DNA of 33,640 nt from CAIYYO01 sp049299895 (GCA_049299895.1 JBAQYF010000025.1:1-33640), one strand, 5' to 3'. Positions 15,673 to 25,183 are shown, numbered from the stretch's first letter. The notes: generated from the letters alone by a model not told the origin. Numbers and translations: made by a program.

Positions 15673-17541
15673 CTAAAAGCCGCGGCGTCTGACTAGTTTC
15701 TTTTCCAGGGAACGCAGAACTGAAGGCTCATACTTCCAGAGGAGCTCGTCCTTCTTGTCGTCTTCAAGCTTGAATATGTGGTCCTCCTTCATCTTCTTGA
15801 GCCTGGGGGGATCTCTTATGAACGTCCTAATCAGGTCTGATGCCCGGTCTCCCGAGACCATCTTGGGGATGATTACGTAGTCTGCGCCTGCGTCGTATAG
15901 TTCGAGCGCCTGGTCCATGTCGTCTGCGACGATGAATACAAGCGTCTTTGGGTTACGTCTCTTTGCTTCATAGATCAAGACGAGATTCGATTCCTGCTCG
16001 GGTATCGTGGATATCACTATGCGTGCGTCTTTGAGATTCACCCGGTCCAGTATCTCGTAGTCGCCTATGTCCCCGTATATGCATTTTATCTTCTGCTGCA
16101 TCAGGCGCCTGATAGTCGACGGATTATAGTCGACTACGATAAAGTCTTCGTTCATGAGTTTCAGGGTGTCGATTATGCGGGAGCCCATCCTGTGGCAGCC
16201 GCATAATATGACGTGCTGCCTTGCCTTTTTGGGCATGTCCTCGAATTCCTTCCGGCTGGGAACGTAATCGAATACCGAGAGCACCGGGAGCAGGAAGGAA
16301 TACAATTGCTTGTTGTACATTATATAGTAAGAGCTTATGGTGAACGTAATAAGAACTACGCCGGTTATTATGGAGAATATGTTCCGGTCTATGTGGCCCA
16401 GCGCCTGCCCCTGCACTGCGAGGATGAGGGAGAACTCGGAGATCTGTGCAAGGGATATCGCAGTCATAAAAGAGGTCCTCTTGCCGTATCCGAACATGCT
16501 GGTTATCGCCATCATTATGACGACGGAACCTACCAGGACGTAGAGCGAGAAGATTAGCACCTGTATTGTCACCTGGTTGGATAACGTGGAAAGTATGCCT
16601 CCCAGGACCGAGTAGACCAGATTCCCGGCACTGGAAAAATCCGCGGCAGGGACCCCCAGCGTAACCTGCATTCCAAGAGATGCGAAGAACAATGTCAGAA
16701 AGAAATCTTTGAGGGGCCGTATCCTGCCCACTATCTCCAGGTTGTAGGGGAATGATGCAAGAGACAGGCCCGCGAGGAACGCGCCTATAGAGACGGAATT
16801 CAGCGCGAACTGCGGGGTGTCGTGGACCAATAGATTAAGGAATATCAGATACGTGAACGAAGCAAATATGTAACACCAGGAGAGGGAGAAGAGGAACAGC
16901 AATTCAACGGATTTCGCAGCCATCCTCATAAAGAACGGGAGAATGAACCTGCTGCTCACGATGGCAAAAGATATCAACCCTATCCCCGTGAATATGGAAC
17001 CCGTTATCACCGACTGGGAAAAGGAGCCCAGGGTCGGAAGGGCTGCAAGGACCATAATAGTCACCATGTCCTGCACGAGCAGGGTCCCGAGTATTATCTT
17101 CCCGTGAAGGGTGTCCATTTCGTTCTTGTCGGAAAGCAATTTTACGACAACCATGGTGGAACTGATGGTAAGAGCAAATGCCAGGTAAAAAGGCGCGTAC
17201 CCCGTGAAGCCCATGAATCCTGCGAGGAGGTAGCCGAATATGAATGTTATCACTATCTGGCCTATCCCGCAGCCTGCTGAAACCTTTCCCACGTCCCGTA
17301 GCCTCTTTATATCCAGCTCCAGGCCCACCATGAACAGGAGGAGGGCTATCCCGAACTGAGCCAGTACGTCTATTGTTTCTCTCTCGGTTATTATCTGAAA
17401 GAAGGACGGCCCCACTACCACGCCCCCCAGGACGTACGCAAGTATCAGGGGCTGGCGCAGGGCCCTTGCTATGAACCCGAAGAAGGTCGCGGCTACAAGG
17501 GTGACGCCGATGTCCATAAGCAGGGCTGTTCCGGTTTCCAT
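15673..17541 (-). CDS. CPA2-family monovalent cation/proton antiporter with RCK domain (KefB-like)
   Basis: 622 residues. About 12 membrane segments occupy roughly 1-400. Family features include LAYVLGGVVVGP, LFMVGLELDIKRLRDVG at about 69-85 and STMVVVKLLSDKNEMDTLHG at about 127-146. A TrkA-N/RCK Rossmann domain follows at about 440-560 (VILCGCHRMGSRIIDTL, then VVDYNPSTIRRL, YGDIGDYEILDRVNL). A short polar C-terminal tail ends KKLVRRRGF. Such proteins exchange K+ or Na+ for H+ under control of NAD(H) or other ligands bound to the RCK domain. It is the first gene of the minus-strand run leading to purC. The next gene begins 48 bp after its stop. Confidence 0.93.
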   Translation of the reverse strand: METGTALLMDIGVTLVAATFFGFIARALRQPLILAYVLGGVVVGPSFFQIITERETIDVLAQFGIALLLFMVGLELDIKRLRDVGKVSAGCGIGQIVITFIFGYLLAGFMGFTGYAPFYLAFALTISSTMVVVKLLSDKNEMDTLHGKIILGTLLVQDMVTIMVLAALPTLGSFSQSVITGSIFTGIGLISFAIVSSRFILPFFMRMAAKSVELLFLFSLSWCYIFASFTYLIFLNLLVHDTPQFALNSVSIGAFLAGLSLASFPYNLEIVGRIRPLKDFFLTLFFASLGMQVTLGVPAADFSSAGNLVYSVLGGILSTLSNQVTIQVLIFSLYVLVGSVVIMMAITSMFGYGKRTSFMTAISLAQISEFSLILAVQGQALGHIDRNIFSIITGVVLITFTISSYYIMYNKQLYSFLLPVLSVFDYVPSRKEFEDMPKKARQHVILCGCHRMGSRIIDTLKLMNEDFIVVDYNPSTIRRLMQQKIKCIYGDIGDYEILDRVNLKDARIVISTIPEQESNLVLIYEAKRRNPKTLVFIVADDMDQALELYDAGADYVIIPKMVSGDRASDLIRTFIRDPPRLKKMKEDHIFKLEDDKKDELLWKYEPSVLRSLEKKLVRRRGF

Positions 17542-17642
17542 TTGGATACTTTATCCATTAATCAGTCTAGGTTAAAATACGCATGAACAACGCCCAGAGA
17601 CCGTAAAAACCCCGTTTTCCAATATTTTAACAATACATTCCA

Positions 17643-17652
17643 TATATAAATA
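17643..17652 (+). promoter_or_regulatory. TATA box of the TBP gene
   Basis: TATATAAATA ends only 7 bp before the first ATG (17660) but is centred 28 bp before a second in-frame ATG (17675). That is the expected spacing for a leaderless archaeal transcript, so the promoter argues for the downstream start. Confidence 0.55.
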
Positions 17653-17659
17653 GGTTAAA

Positions 17660-18211
17660 ATGGCAAAGGACGTAATGAAGGTTAAGGTTGAGAACATTGT
17701 ATCATCTATTACGCTGGGAATAAACATAGACATAGAGAAACTCGCAAAAACAGTCTCAGGAATAGACAACCCGAAAAGATTCCCCGGAGTCATCTACAGA
17801 ATAACCGACCCAAAACTTTCGATGCTCATATTCCGCACAGGAAAAGTCATATGCAGCGGCGCAAGATCCAAGACAGACATAGACAGGGCCGTAGAACAGC
17901 TCATCGCCAAATTAAAAGAAGGAAAGATCAAAGTAACGGAAAAACCGATAGTACAGATACAGAACATCGTCGCCTCCGCATCCCTCGACTTCCGCGTGAA
18001 CCTGGATCAACTCGCAATGGACTGCGAAGACACGGAATACGAACCGGAACAGTTCCCGGGCCTCATATTCCGCCTGGAGGAGCCAAAGACAGTCATGCTC
18101 ATATTCAAGTCAGGCAAAATGATAGTGACCGGAGCAAAGACAGTCACACAGGCCAATGCCGCAGCCGAAAAGACCAGGGAGATGCTAAAGGAGATAAACG
18201 CGACCATCTGA
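17660..18211 (+). CDS. tbp: TATA-box-binding protein
   Basis: 183 residues if the first ATG is used. The second ATG at 17675 gives 178 residues, begins MKVKVENIV as many archaeal TBPs do, and fits the TATA box spacing better. The saddle-forming direct repeats are plain. Repeat one has VENIVSSITLGINIDIEKLA, FPGVIYRI and LIFRTGKVICSGARS. Repeat two has IQNIVASASLDFRVNLDQLA, FPGLIFRL and LIFKSGKMIVTGAKT. These carry the DNA-intercalating Phe pairs and the GK-x-[VI]-x-[ST]GA loops. It recruits TFB and RNA polymerase at promoters. Codons ending in A or C dominate. The length is normal for archaea. Confidence 0.97.
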   Translation: MAKDVMKVKVENIVSSITLGINIDIEKLAKTVSGIDNPKRFPGVIYRITDPKLSMLIFRTGKVICSGARSKTDIDRAVEQLIAKLKEGKIKVTEKPIVQIQNIVASASLDFRVNLDQLAMDCEDTEYEPEQFPGLIFRLEEPKTVMLIFKSGKMIVTGAKTVTQANAAAEKTREMLKEINATI

Positions 18212-18237
18212 TTCTTTATCATAGTTAAGCCACACAA

Positions 18238-18860
18238 ATGGTGCACTACCTGTTCATCGATGAAAGCGGCGATCTGGGAATGAACGGGTCAAAATATTTA
18301 GTGCTCTCATGCCTGATCGTTTCCGAGGAAAAGCCTTGAGAGGATAATAAAGAATGCCCGCCGCCATACACTTAAAAAAAAAAAAAAAACAGCTTAAAAA
18401 AGCATGCGAGATCAAAGCCAATAAAAGCTCACCAGACGTCATAAACCATTTTCTGAATAAATTAAATGATGTGCCAGATGCGAGGATCATCTATATAGTT
18501 CTTGAGAAAAAGAAGGTCTTCAGCAGGTACCTCCAAGAAAACAAGCATAAGTTGTATAATTATGTTGCAGGGAATCTTGCCAGATACCTGGAACTGGAAG
18601 ATGATCATTTAATCGTGCGCATAGACAAGTCCAAAGGCAAACAGATGCTGCAGGAAGATTTCAACACTTATTTTGAGAATAATCTAAAGCAGAACTCCAA
18701 TGTTGCACGTATAGAGATCCATCACAGTTATTCCCAAAGCTGGGAAGGACTGCAATTCGCCGATCTGCTTTCATGAGCGATATTTCAGAAATTCGAACGC
18801 GGGAATGACAAATATGCAGATGTAATAACTCTTCCGTCGGAGATATTTCACGTCTGGTAG
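18238..18860 (+). pseudogene. Broken DUF3800-family protein gene
   Basis: The first frame, ATG at 18238, reads VHYLFIDESGDLGMNGSKYL and stops at SEEKP. The coding sequence continues as ERIIKNARRHTL in another frame, then shifts again at the A-run (about 18370-18385) into a long frame ending SWEGLQFADLLS at a TGA (18774). Past that TGA the same frame reads AIFQKFERGNDKYAD and stops at 18860. DUF3800 proteins start Y-x-[FY]IDESGD and end LQ-x-AD-x3-WA-x-F-x-[RK][YF]ERG, so the TGA replaces the conserved Trp codon. Two frameshifts plus one nonsense change make it a pseudogene. DUF3800 proteins are predicted nuclease-like, often on mobile or defence islands. Confidence 0.85.
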
Positions 18861-18984
18861 CAAACATTAGAATGAGTATGCAGTACCAGCAGGCTCTTAG
18901 AACGTGCACCTCAAGGTACACTGACCTACTGGTTTTACCCGCAAGATTATATTAGATTCCAGATTTAGATAACTCGACACTAGG

Positions 18985-19005
18985 GGCATATGTCGTAAAT
19001 ATGCC
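18985..19005. terminator. Short perfect hairpin between convergent genes
   Basis: GGCATAT - GTCGTAA - ATATGCC forms a 7-bp perfect stem with a 7-nt loop just past the stop of the vWA gene. On the plus strand a T-run (19013-19018) follows a few bases later. It is a possible bidirectional terminator between the dead DUF3800 gene and the vWA operon, though archaea do not generally need hairpins. The 18861-19006 spacer holds nothing else I recognise. Confidence 0.35.
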
Positions 19006-19006
19006 A

Positions 19007-21526
19007 TCACTCTTTTTTCAGCCTCTTTAATTCATTAATCCTTCTTATCACGGTATCTATAAAGTACAATCCGAGAGCGCACGCAACAAAATAGACTGCT
19101 ATCGGCTGCTTTTCTTTTACTTCCTTTAGAGAACCTGCCCGCACGTATTCTATGGCGTCGTCTATCAGGTCCTGCATCTTTGAGGCGTTGTATCTTGCGC
19201 CTTTTGTTGATTCGGTTATGTCTTTTAGCTCTTTTGCGTTTATCCCCAGTTCCCCGTATTCCAGGGGGTAGTTAACGGAATATCCGTCCTGGTCCACGCC
19301 GGATGCCGTCTGCGCCTTCAGGGAATATGTTCCTGCCTTGCGCGGCGTGATCCTCGCCGTGTACATGTCCAGGTCTGTCTGTTTTACGGATACTTCCTCG
19401 ATGCTCCCGTTCTCCAGGGTTGCAAAAAGCCGGGGCGCCGAATCGGATTTTACGTACACATCCGCAGGTTCTCCATAAGACACGTCGGCAACGTCTATGC
19501 GGACGCTCTTCTTTTTCTCCAGGTCCCCGATGGCCCAGTTAGTAACTGCCGAAACAACTTTACCCTTGTCCGCAGAGTACATGCCGGGAGACCAGCGGTT
19601 CCCGTTATCGGTCGTGATAGACGCAACGCGGCCCAGGCCGAAGCGCCACACGGTTATTATCGGTTTCAATCCCTCGGTCGTCACCAGGACCTGGGAGATT
19701 GATTTTGGAGTGACGTCGTTGTAGTTCTTTATGCTCGTATCGGGGATTTCCAGGCTGGAAGTTATGAAGTGGTATTTGTTGTATATGTCCAGCTTGTAGC
19801 GGTCCAGGTTCTTCTCGGAATCCTTTTCCTCGAATGCCATCTTCAGGCGCTCATACGCCTCGGGCTTGAAGTAGAGACCGTTCCCGGTTTTCGCGAGGTT
19901 CGCCATGAAGGCTTCGTCCGTGTCGAATCCCACCCCGACGGTATAAAAGGTTATTCCCTTGTTGGACATGACGGAAACTTTCTCGTTCGTCAGTATGCCC
20001 CTTGATCCTGATCGTGTGCCGAGTACGCCGTCCGATATGATTATCACGTATTTGTCAAGGGAGTACGGCTCCAGCATCTGGTCGGCCCGGTCCAGTGCGG
20101 AAAGCATGTCCGTTCCCCCGCCGAACTGCAGCCTTGGGATCTTGTCGTTTATGTCGTCCACGCCCTCGGAGAGCCGCCCGATGCCGTGTATGTCGAATGC
20201 CTCAACGTTGAATGCGACGACTCCGACGTGGTCTTTCAAGTCCATCTGCTTGACGATGTTTAAGGCGAGCGCCTTCTCCACTGCTATCTTGGAGTCGGAC
20301 TGCAGCCCGTAAGCCGTGCTCTGGGATATGTCCAGGAGGATAACTACCGCCATCTCTTTTCTTTTTTTCTCGGGTTCTTCCACGCTCCTAACTGGAAGCA
20401 TCGCTTCAAGAGACGTTGATTGATGATAGTTCCCGCGTTCGTACGAGCGCTCCCCGCCGACTACGACAAGGCCTCCTCCGTCGATAACGTATTTGTTCAG
20501 TGCGGCGATATTCTCCACGGAGAGCGTGCTTGCGTTGCGGTCGTCGAGGAAGAATGATGAATATATCGAAAGGTCTTCAGGCAGCGTTTTATCTGAAGAG
20601 ACAAGGTAACTTTGCGTGAGGATCGCCATGAGAGGGGAATCCTTCTCCGCGGTTACAACGAATACTTCCGGTTTGTCCACGACGTCCACGGTCTTTATGT
20701 ATTTGTTGTTCTCCTTTGACTTGTCCGGGCTCCGGGGGTAAAGCTGCGCGTTGATGGTGTGCACCCCAACTTCTTTGAAGGAAACGGAAAAATTGAACGT
20801 CTGCTCTCCTGCGGACTGCGAATCCACGATGGCCGAGCCGACCTCTTTGTCGCCCACATTGACCTTCAACGTGTATTCGGCTATGTTTCCAAGCTTGCTG
20901 ACGCCTACGGTATAGAAATACATTGAATTCAACGGGACCTTCCGGTCCCCGTCCACGCTTTTAATGTATATCTCATCAGACGGCTTCTCAGGCGTGAACG
21001 AAAAAACTCTTGTGTTAGAGCCTCCGATCGCTTTTGCCACGTCCTTTGCGTTCCTGCCGTAGTTGTTGTTGCCGTCGGAAACAAGTATCAAGAGATTGTT
21101 GTCCCGGGTCGAATCCGCGGAATTCTGGTACAACGCATCGCCTATCTCGGTCCTGCTACCGTTGGAGAACGACTTGAGCCTCACGTTATCACAGCCGGTA
21201 GCATTCATCAACTGGCCCCGGAGAACGGAATACAGATCGGATGCAAGGTCCTTTTCCTTTTCGAAGAGGTACATTGAATCGGAAAGATCATTGAGGATAG
21301 TTACCTGGGCCGTGTCCTGGAATTTCTCGGATGAAACTATCAGATAGGGGGATGCGAGAGCGAATAATAGCAGCGACAGATACAGCGAGCGGGTGGCATA
21401 GTAGATCCACTTCTTCTTGTTCATATTCGGCCTGCGGATGTAGAGGAACGCTGCAATGAGCAGAGGTATTGCCAGCGCGAGCACGAGAGGCTGTTCAAGT
21501 CCGTACATCTGATACTCCCAGCTCAT
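19007..21526 (-). CDS. Membrane protein with two vWA-like domains (BatA/GATase-like family)
   Basis: 839 residues. Two N-terminal membrane helices (about 12-28, 43-65) precede a first vWA-like module with a MIDAS-type D-L-S-D-S at about 78-83 and LILVSDGNNNYG near 147-158. A beta-sandwich/GATase-like region follows (SYLVSSDKTLPEDLSIYS, then YVIDGGGLVVVGGERSYERG). A second vWA domain has complete MIDAS residues: VVILLDISQSTAYG at about 392-405, FGGGTDMLSAL at about 468-478 and IIISDG at about 492-497. A C-terminal helix is near 815-830. The product is predicted to be anchored with the vWA domains outside or peripheral. The ATG overlaps the stop of the upstream vWA gene by 4 bp, so they are co-translated. 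Confidence 0.85.
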   Translation of the reverse strand: MSWEYQMYGLEQPLVLALAIPLLIAAFLYIRRPNMNKKKWIYYATRSLYLSLLLFALASPYLIVSSEKFQDTAQVTILNDLSDSMYLFEKEKDLASDLYSVLRGQLMNATGCDNVRLKSFSNGSRTEIGDALYQNSADSTRDNNLLILVSDGNNNYGRNAKDVAKAIGGSNTRVFSFTPEKPSDEIYIKSVDGDRKVPLNSMYFYTVGVSKLGNIAEYTLKVNVGDKEVGSAIVDSQSAGEQTFNFSVSFKEVGVHTINAQLYPRSPDKSKENNKYIKTVDVVDKPEVFVVTAEKDSPLMAILTQSYLVSSDKTLPEDLSIYSSFFLDDRNASTLSVENIAALNKYVIDGGGLVVVGGERSYERGNYHQSTSLEAMLPVRSVEEPEKKRKEMAVVILLDISQSTAYGLQSDSKIAVEKALALNIVKQMDLKDHVGVVAFNVEAFDIHGIGRLSEGVDDINDKIPRLQFGGGTDMLSALDRADQMLEPYSLDKYVIIISDGVLGTRSGSRGILTNEKVSVMSNKGITFYTVGVGFDTDEAFMANLAKTGNGLYFKPEAYERLKMAFEEKDSEKNLDRYKLDIYNKYHFITSSLEIPDTSIKNYNDVTPKSISQVLVTTEGLKPIITVWRFGLGRVASITTDNGNRWSPGMYSADKGKVVSAVTNWAIGDLEKKKSVRIDVADVSYGEPADVYVKSDSAPRLFATLENGSIEEVSVKQTDLDMYTARITPRKAGTYSLKAQTASGVDQDGYSVNYPLEYGELGINAKELKDITESTKGARYNASKMQDLIDDAIEYVRAGSLKEVKEKQPIAVYFVACALGLYFIDTVIRRINELKRLKKE

Positions 21527-23469
21527 AGCATACCCCTCCGTTTGTAGTAATACAATTCCATCAAGAAGAAAATAATGGATGCGGTTATAAGATAGGGCAG
21601 TATCTCTCTCTTGACGTTAACGCTCTCCCTTTGAAGGTTCAGGTCTTTGTCGTCGACGGCTGATATCATGGGGCTGGCGGATATGTCAGACTCCTTTTCA
21701 GATAGCAGGCTTACGCCTATGACGTCTGTTTTTTCCGCGCGGTATATCTCGTAGAAACCCGATTCGTCGAGTAGGATGTTCCCCGAATTGACGATCTTCC
21801 CTGAGGGAGTTTGGGTCTCCGTATCCAAGGAGACCGGCAGATAGTCGCCTGTGTGAAAATTGTTCACTCCCAGGGTGGAATCGTCCCGGTTAACCCATGA
21901 GATGAGCTGCAGCCAGAAAACGGGGAACGAGCTGCTGTAATAGAAGTTGCTCCAGGAAGATGCGGGATTGATGCCAATATACACCACTTTCCCTCTTCCG
22001 CTCAGATTGTAGGAGATGACCGGCGAATTCATAACCTCGGCTATGACCATGCTCGCATTCTTCGCAGTACACGTTATATACCTGCTCACCGCGATGTTTG
22101 GAAATTCGCTGGAACCCTTCGGGACTACGTCCAGGAGTATCTCATGATCAGTCAATACATCTATCTTCCCTGTCTTGTTCCTGACGGAATCAAGCGTTAC
22201 CGGGAGAAAATCCGCAAGATCCTTGTTGTTCTTAAACGAGGGAAGATTCTCCGAAGCAATAAAAATAACGTGGCCGCCTTTGTTCGCATACAGATGCAGG
22301 TCCCGGAAGGTCCCGGGGAGTATGAACTCTTTTTTTAGTTCGCCCATTATGACGACGTCAAAATAATCGAATTCCGGAATGACCGGGGGGATGGCTATCC
22401 TCAATTCAATATCCTTCGATGAGGAAAGCGCGTAGCGGATATATTGGTCTGCATTCTCCTCGGATATCAGGAGGACCCGGTATTTCTTTACCTCGGGCAT
22501 GTACATGTAGGCAGTGTTATCCGCGTTCAATGAATCTTCCCCGGAGAGCTTGATAACTATCCTGTGTGAGGCTTCGGAGATGTTCCCCTCGTAGGTGTAA
22601 AGCTTCTCGGAATTGCCGGCTATTTTACGGCTCTGCGTGGACACTACTTTATCGTCCACAAGCACCTGCGCCTCGACGTCCTTTTCACCTTCGAAAAAAT
22701 TATGAACCGTGTACGTAGTATAGAAGCGGTTCCTGTCGGTTATGAATCTCTTCACCTTCGCATCCACAAGGGCGATATTCTTCCCGTCCCCGTTCACGCG
22801 AACGAAACTCACGGACACGTTGCTCTGGGATGCTATCTTCTGGACCAGCCGCAGGTCGGATCCCTCCGGATGCGCGTAGTCGGACAATACGTAGATTTTT
22901 TTATTAGTATCCTCCCCCGAGAACATCTCTTTTGCGAAAAGCACCGCATCACCGATGTTAGAAGGAGAGTCGCTGACAAAAGAATCCGGCAGAACGGATA
23001 ACGACGGCTCTTTTTTCATGTTCCTCCCGAGGATTATCGGCGAATTCTCCGCAAGGACAATGCTCACTATGCTCTCGTCGTTCATGCGCCCGATAATGTC
23101 CCGGGCAACGGCCCTCGCCCTCCCGAAGCGGTCGGGCGAAACGTCGGTTGCCTGCATGCTCGCGGACGAGTCCATTACAACGACTGCAGTCTCCTTCAGA
23201 TTCTCTTCTTCCAGGGAGAGAAAAAAAGGACCCGCTATCCCGCAGACCATGAGAGCTATCAGGAGTATCTGCAGCAGCAGGAGAGGATCGCGGACTATCT
23301 TTTTGAAGAACGAACGCAGGCGCTTTGCCTTCTCGGCGTTTATTATGAACATGACCGAGGGAAAACGTATGTGCTTCGGCTTCGGCCTAAGGAGATATAA
23401 TATGATGATCGGGAGAGCAAGCAGCAGTCCCCAGAGCGCCAGAGGAGTCGAAAACTCGATCGAAGGCAT
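21523..23469 (-). CDS. BatA-type aerotolerance-like membrane protein with vWA domain
   Basis: 648 residues. The N-terminus (1 to about 80) is the BatA signature: a first helix LALWGLLLALPIIILYLLRP, then PKHIRFPSVMFI and KKIVRDPLLLLQILLIALMV. The vWA domain has a DSSAS MIDAS (VVVMDSSASMQATD, about 92-105) and IYVLSDYAHPEG at about 193-204. The middle holds a GATase-like Rossmann segment (YRVLLISEENADQYIRYAL, then FDVVIMGEL). A C-terminal helix (ITASIIFFLMELYYY) lies near 630. In bacteria such proteins pair with MoxR ATPase and DUF58 proteins in metal-chaperone-like assemblies. Neither partner is present in this window. It is coupled to the 839-residue protein downstream. Confidence 0.87.
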   Translation of the reverse strand: MPSIEFSTPLALWGLLLALPIIILYLLRPKPKHIRFPSVMFIINAEKAKRLRSFFKKIVRDPLLLLQILLIALMVCGIAGPFFLSLEEENLKETAVVVMDSSASMQATDVSPDRFGRARAVARDIIGRMNDESIVSIVLAENSPIILGRNMKKEPSLSVLPDSFVSDSPSNIGDAVLFAKEMFSGEDTNKKIYVLSDYAHPEGSDLRLVQKIASQSNVSVSFVRVNGDGKNIALVDAKVKRFITDRNRFYTTYTVHNFFEGEKDVEAQVLVDDKVVSTQSRKIAGNSEKLYTYEGNISEASHRIVIKLSGEDSLNADNTAYMYMPEVKKYRVLLISEENADQYIRYALSSSKDIELRIAIPPVIPEFDYFDVVIMGELKKEFILPGTFRDLHLYANKGGHVIFIASENLPSFKNNKDLADFLPVTLDSVRNKTGKIDVLTDHEILLDVVPKGSSEFPNIAVSRYITCTAKNASMVIAEVMNSPVISYNLSGRGKVVYIGINPASSWSNFYYSSSFPVFWLQLISWVNRDDSTLGVNNFHTGDYLPVSLDTETQTPSGKIVNSGNILLDESGFYEIYRAEKTDVIGVSLLSEKESDISASPMISAVDDKDLNLQRESVNVKREILPYLITASIIFFLMELYYYKRRGML

Positions 23470-23562
23470 TTTGTAGTAAAATGATGGATAACATAGAACT
23501 AGTTAAAGAAAAACAAGTAAAGAAAAAAGAAGGAATAATAGAGACCCTAACGGCCTCATTTC

Positions 23563-25056
23563 CTAAGACGACGTCGCCCAGGCATCGATGAGCGCGATTA
23601 CCTCGGAGATAGTCGCTTCATCGCGTATCCACAGGTCTATTAAGTCGAGCACTTCTTCAAGCGTTATCTCGTCGCATGGTGCGTAGTTGCCTTTCAGATC
23701 CTCGCAGGCAGTAAGGTTTCCGCCGACCGAGTAGTCCGAGAAGTGAGTCACATTCGCCCATACATAGTTCTGGACGGTGTCTATTCCTACCGCGTTAACC
23801 CATGAGAGCGCTGTTGTCAGCTTGACCCATTCGGATCCGGAGTACCAGTAGATGCCCATTGTGCTCTCGTTGATCCCTGCAGCCTCCACTTCCTCATCGG
23901 TGTAGTCTATTCTTATTATGACCGAGGTTATCGCTGCCGCCAGTTCAGGCGAGACTTCTATCTTCACGAACTTGTTTAAGCCGGGTACTGACAATTCTGA
24001 TCCGGTCTGGCTGTTGCTTGACGTCGACACGTTAATCGACGCGTTCTCGACCGTGACGTCCGTCACTATGTCTATCTTTACGCTGGTGTCTGGAACGTCG
24101 ACTTCCGTTGACTCGTTGGCTTCGACCGTTATCGTATCAGTGTAGACCTTCGAGGTCGTGAAGGTATAATCCCCCGTAGTCCCGGTCATGCCATCCACCG
24201 AGGACTTCACGAGGAAGTGGTACGTCGTATCAGCCTGCAATCCGGTCAAGGTGACGGCGTGGTTCGTCGTCATGGATGCACTGCTCTGCGTCTGGCCGTA
24301 GCTTGTGGTCGTCCCGTATTCTACGAGGCTGTCCCCATCTTTGTTGGTATCCCATATAACAGTCACAGAGCCGGTCGATACATCCTTCACGTCCACGTTG
24401 TGTATCATGGGCGCATCTGCAGCTACTCTCGTAGTCGTGGTGGTCGAGGACGACGTGGTGGTTGTAGTCGTTGTCTGAGGCACCGGGATTGTAGTAGTCG
24501 TAGGCGCGCTTACAGCAAAAGACGAGTATCCGACGAACGTCGCATTGCTTGTCGTAAATACCGTGAACGACGCAGTGTATGTCCCGATCTCGGCGTCAGA
24601 GGGGATCGCCCATCTTATGACATATCCAAGGACTGTCGAGGGGCTTCCCCCGTATCCGTAGCCATAGCCCCAAGCGTAATTGCTGCTGTTCCAGGCGGCT
24701 TCCCTGTATCCATAGCCGTAGGTTTCGGTATAATTCGTCGTCTGGACTGAAACGTTTATTATGTTCCCGGAACAGTTATAGTTGTTCGTGTCAACCGCCG
24801 GCAGGTTGCAGAACGTCGGGGTCGATGCGCTGGGCGCCTGCAGGCCTAGTTCCACGTAATTGACCGGGACACGTTCTCCCGTGTTTATCGTAAGATTCGC
24901 CCTGAATAAAGCAACGCCCGATCCTCTCGTGTAACTGGACTGGTCAGGGGTAATCGTAACGTTCAAAGCGGTTATCGGTCCGGAAAATAAAACAATTCCT
25001 ATAAACGCTGCTGCGATCAAGCCCGCAGCGACTATGTTCTTTTTTTGTGCAGCCAT
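23563..25056 (-). CDS. Secreted FN3 / Thr-linker protein with C-terminal two-helix domain
   Basis: 497 residues. A signal peptide or anchor helix covers 1-30 (AGLIAAAFIGIVLFSG). An N-terminal beta-domain (about 31-185) has the Gly/Tyr motif YAWGYGYGYGG and several NxS/T sites. A Thr/Ser linker spans about 185-212. A fibronectin-III-like domain at about 215-300 (MIHNVDVKDVSTGSVTVIW, LVEYGTTTSYGQT, LTGLQADTTYHFLV) resembles those of purple acid phosphatases. A domain at about 305-450 resembles the PGF-pre-PGF regions of archaeal surface proteins (IGIYWYSGSEWV-like GIYWYSGSEWVKL, then THFSDYSVGG). The last 46 residues are the shared C-terminal domain (PCDEITLEEVLDLIDLW, then VIALIDAWATSS). It is probably a surface glycoprotein. 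A TATAAATT element sits about 27 bp before the ATG. Confidence 0.9.
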   Translation of the reverse strand: MAAQKKNIVAAGLIAAAFIGIVLFSGPITALNVTITPDQSSYTRGSGVALFRANLTINTGERVPVNYVELGLQAPSASTPTFCNLPAVDTNNYNCSGNIINVSVQTTNYTETYGYGYREAAWNSSNYAWGYGYGYGGSPSTVLGYVIRWAIPSDAEIGTYTASFTVFTTSNATFVGYSSFAVSAPTTTTIPVPQTTTTTTTSSSTTTTTRVAADAPMIHNVDVKDVSTGSVTVIWDTNKDGDSLVEYGTTTSYGQTQSSASMTTNHAVTLTGLQADTTYHFLVKSSVDGMTGTTGDYTFTTSKVYTDTITVEANESTEVDVPDTSVKIDIVTDVTVENASINVSTSSNSQTGSELSVPGLNKFVKIEVSPELAAAITSVIIRIDYTDEEVEAAGINESTMGIYWYSGSEWVKLTTALSWVNAVGIDTVQNYVWANVTHFSDYSVGGNLTACEDLKGNYAPCDEITLEEVLDLIDLWIRDEATISEVIALIDAWATSS

Positions 25057-25183
25057 TTTGGATCTTAAAATTTTTTGAATTTATAACAAATCACTTTAAA
25101 TATTATAAATACAAGTATATAAATTGAAGTATAAGGATAAGGGGGCTTGTAAAATACTCCTGGTATTTATACTCCCTCTTTCC

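Noticed and set aside
18861..19006. tRNA gene after the DUF3800 pseudogene
   Set aside because: No cloverleaf, no T-loop GTTCRANTC and no acceptor pairing could be found. Only a short hairpin at 18985-19005 is present.
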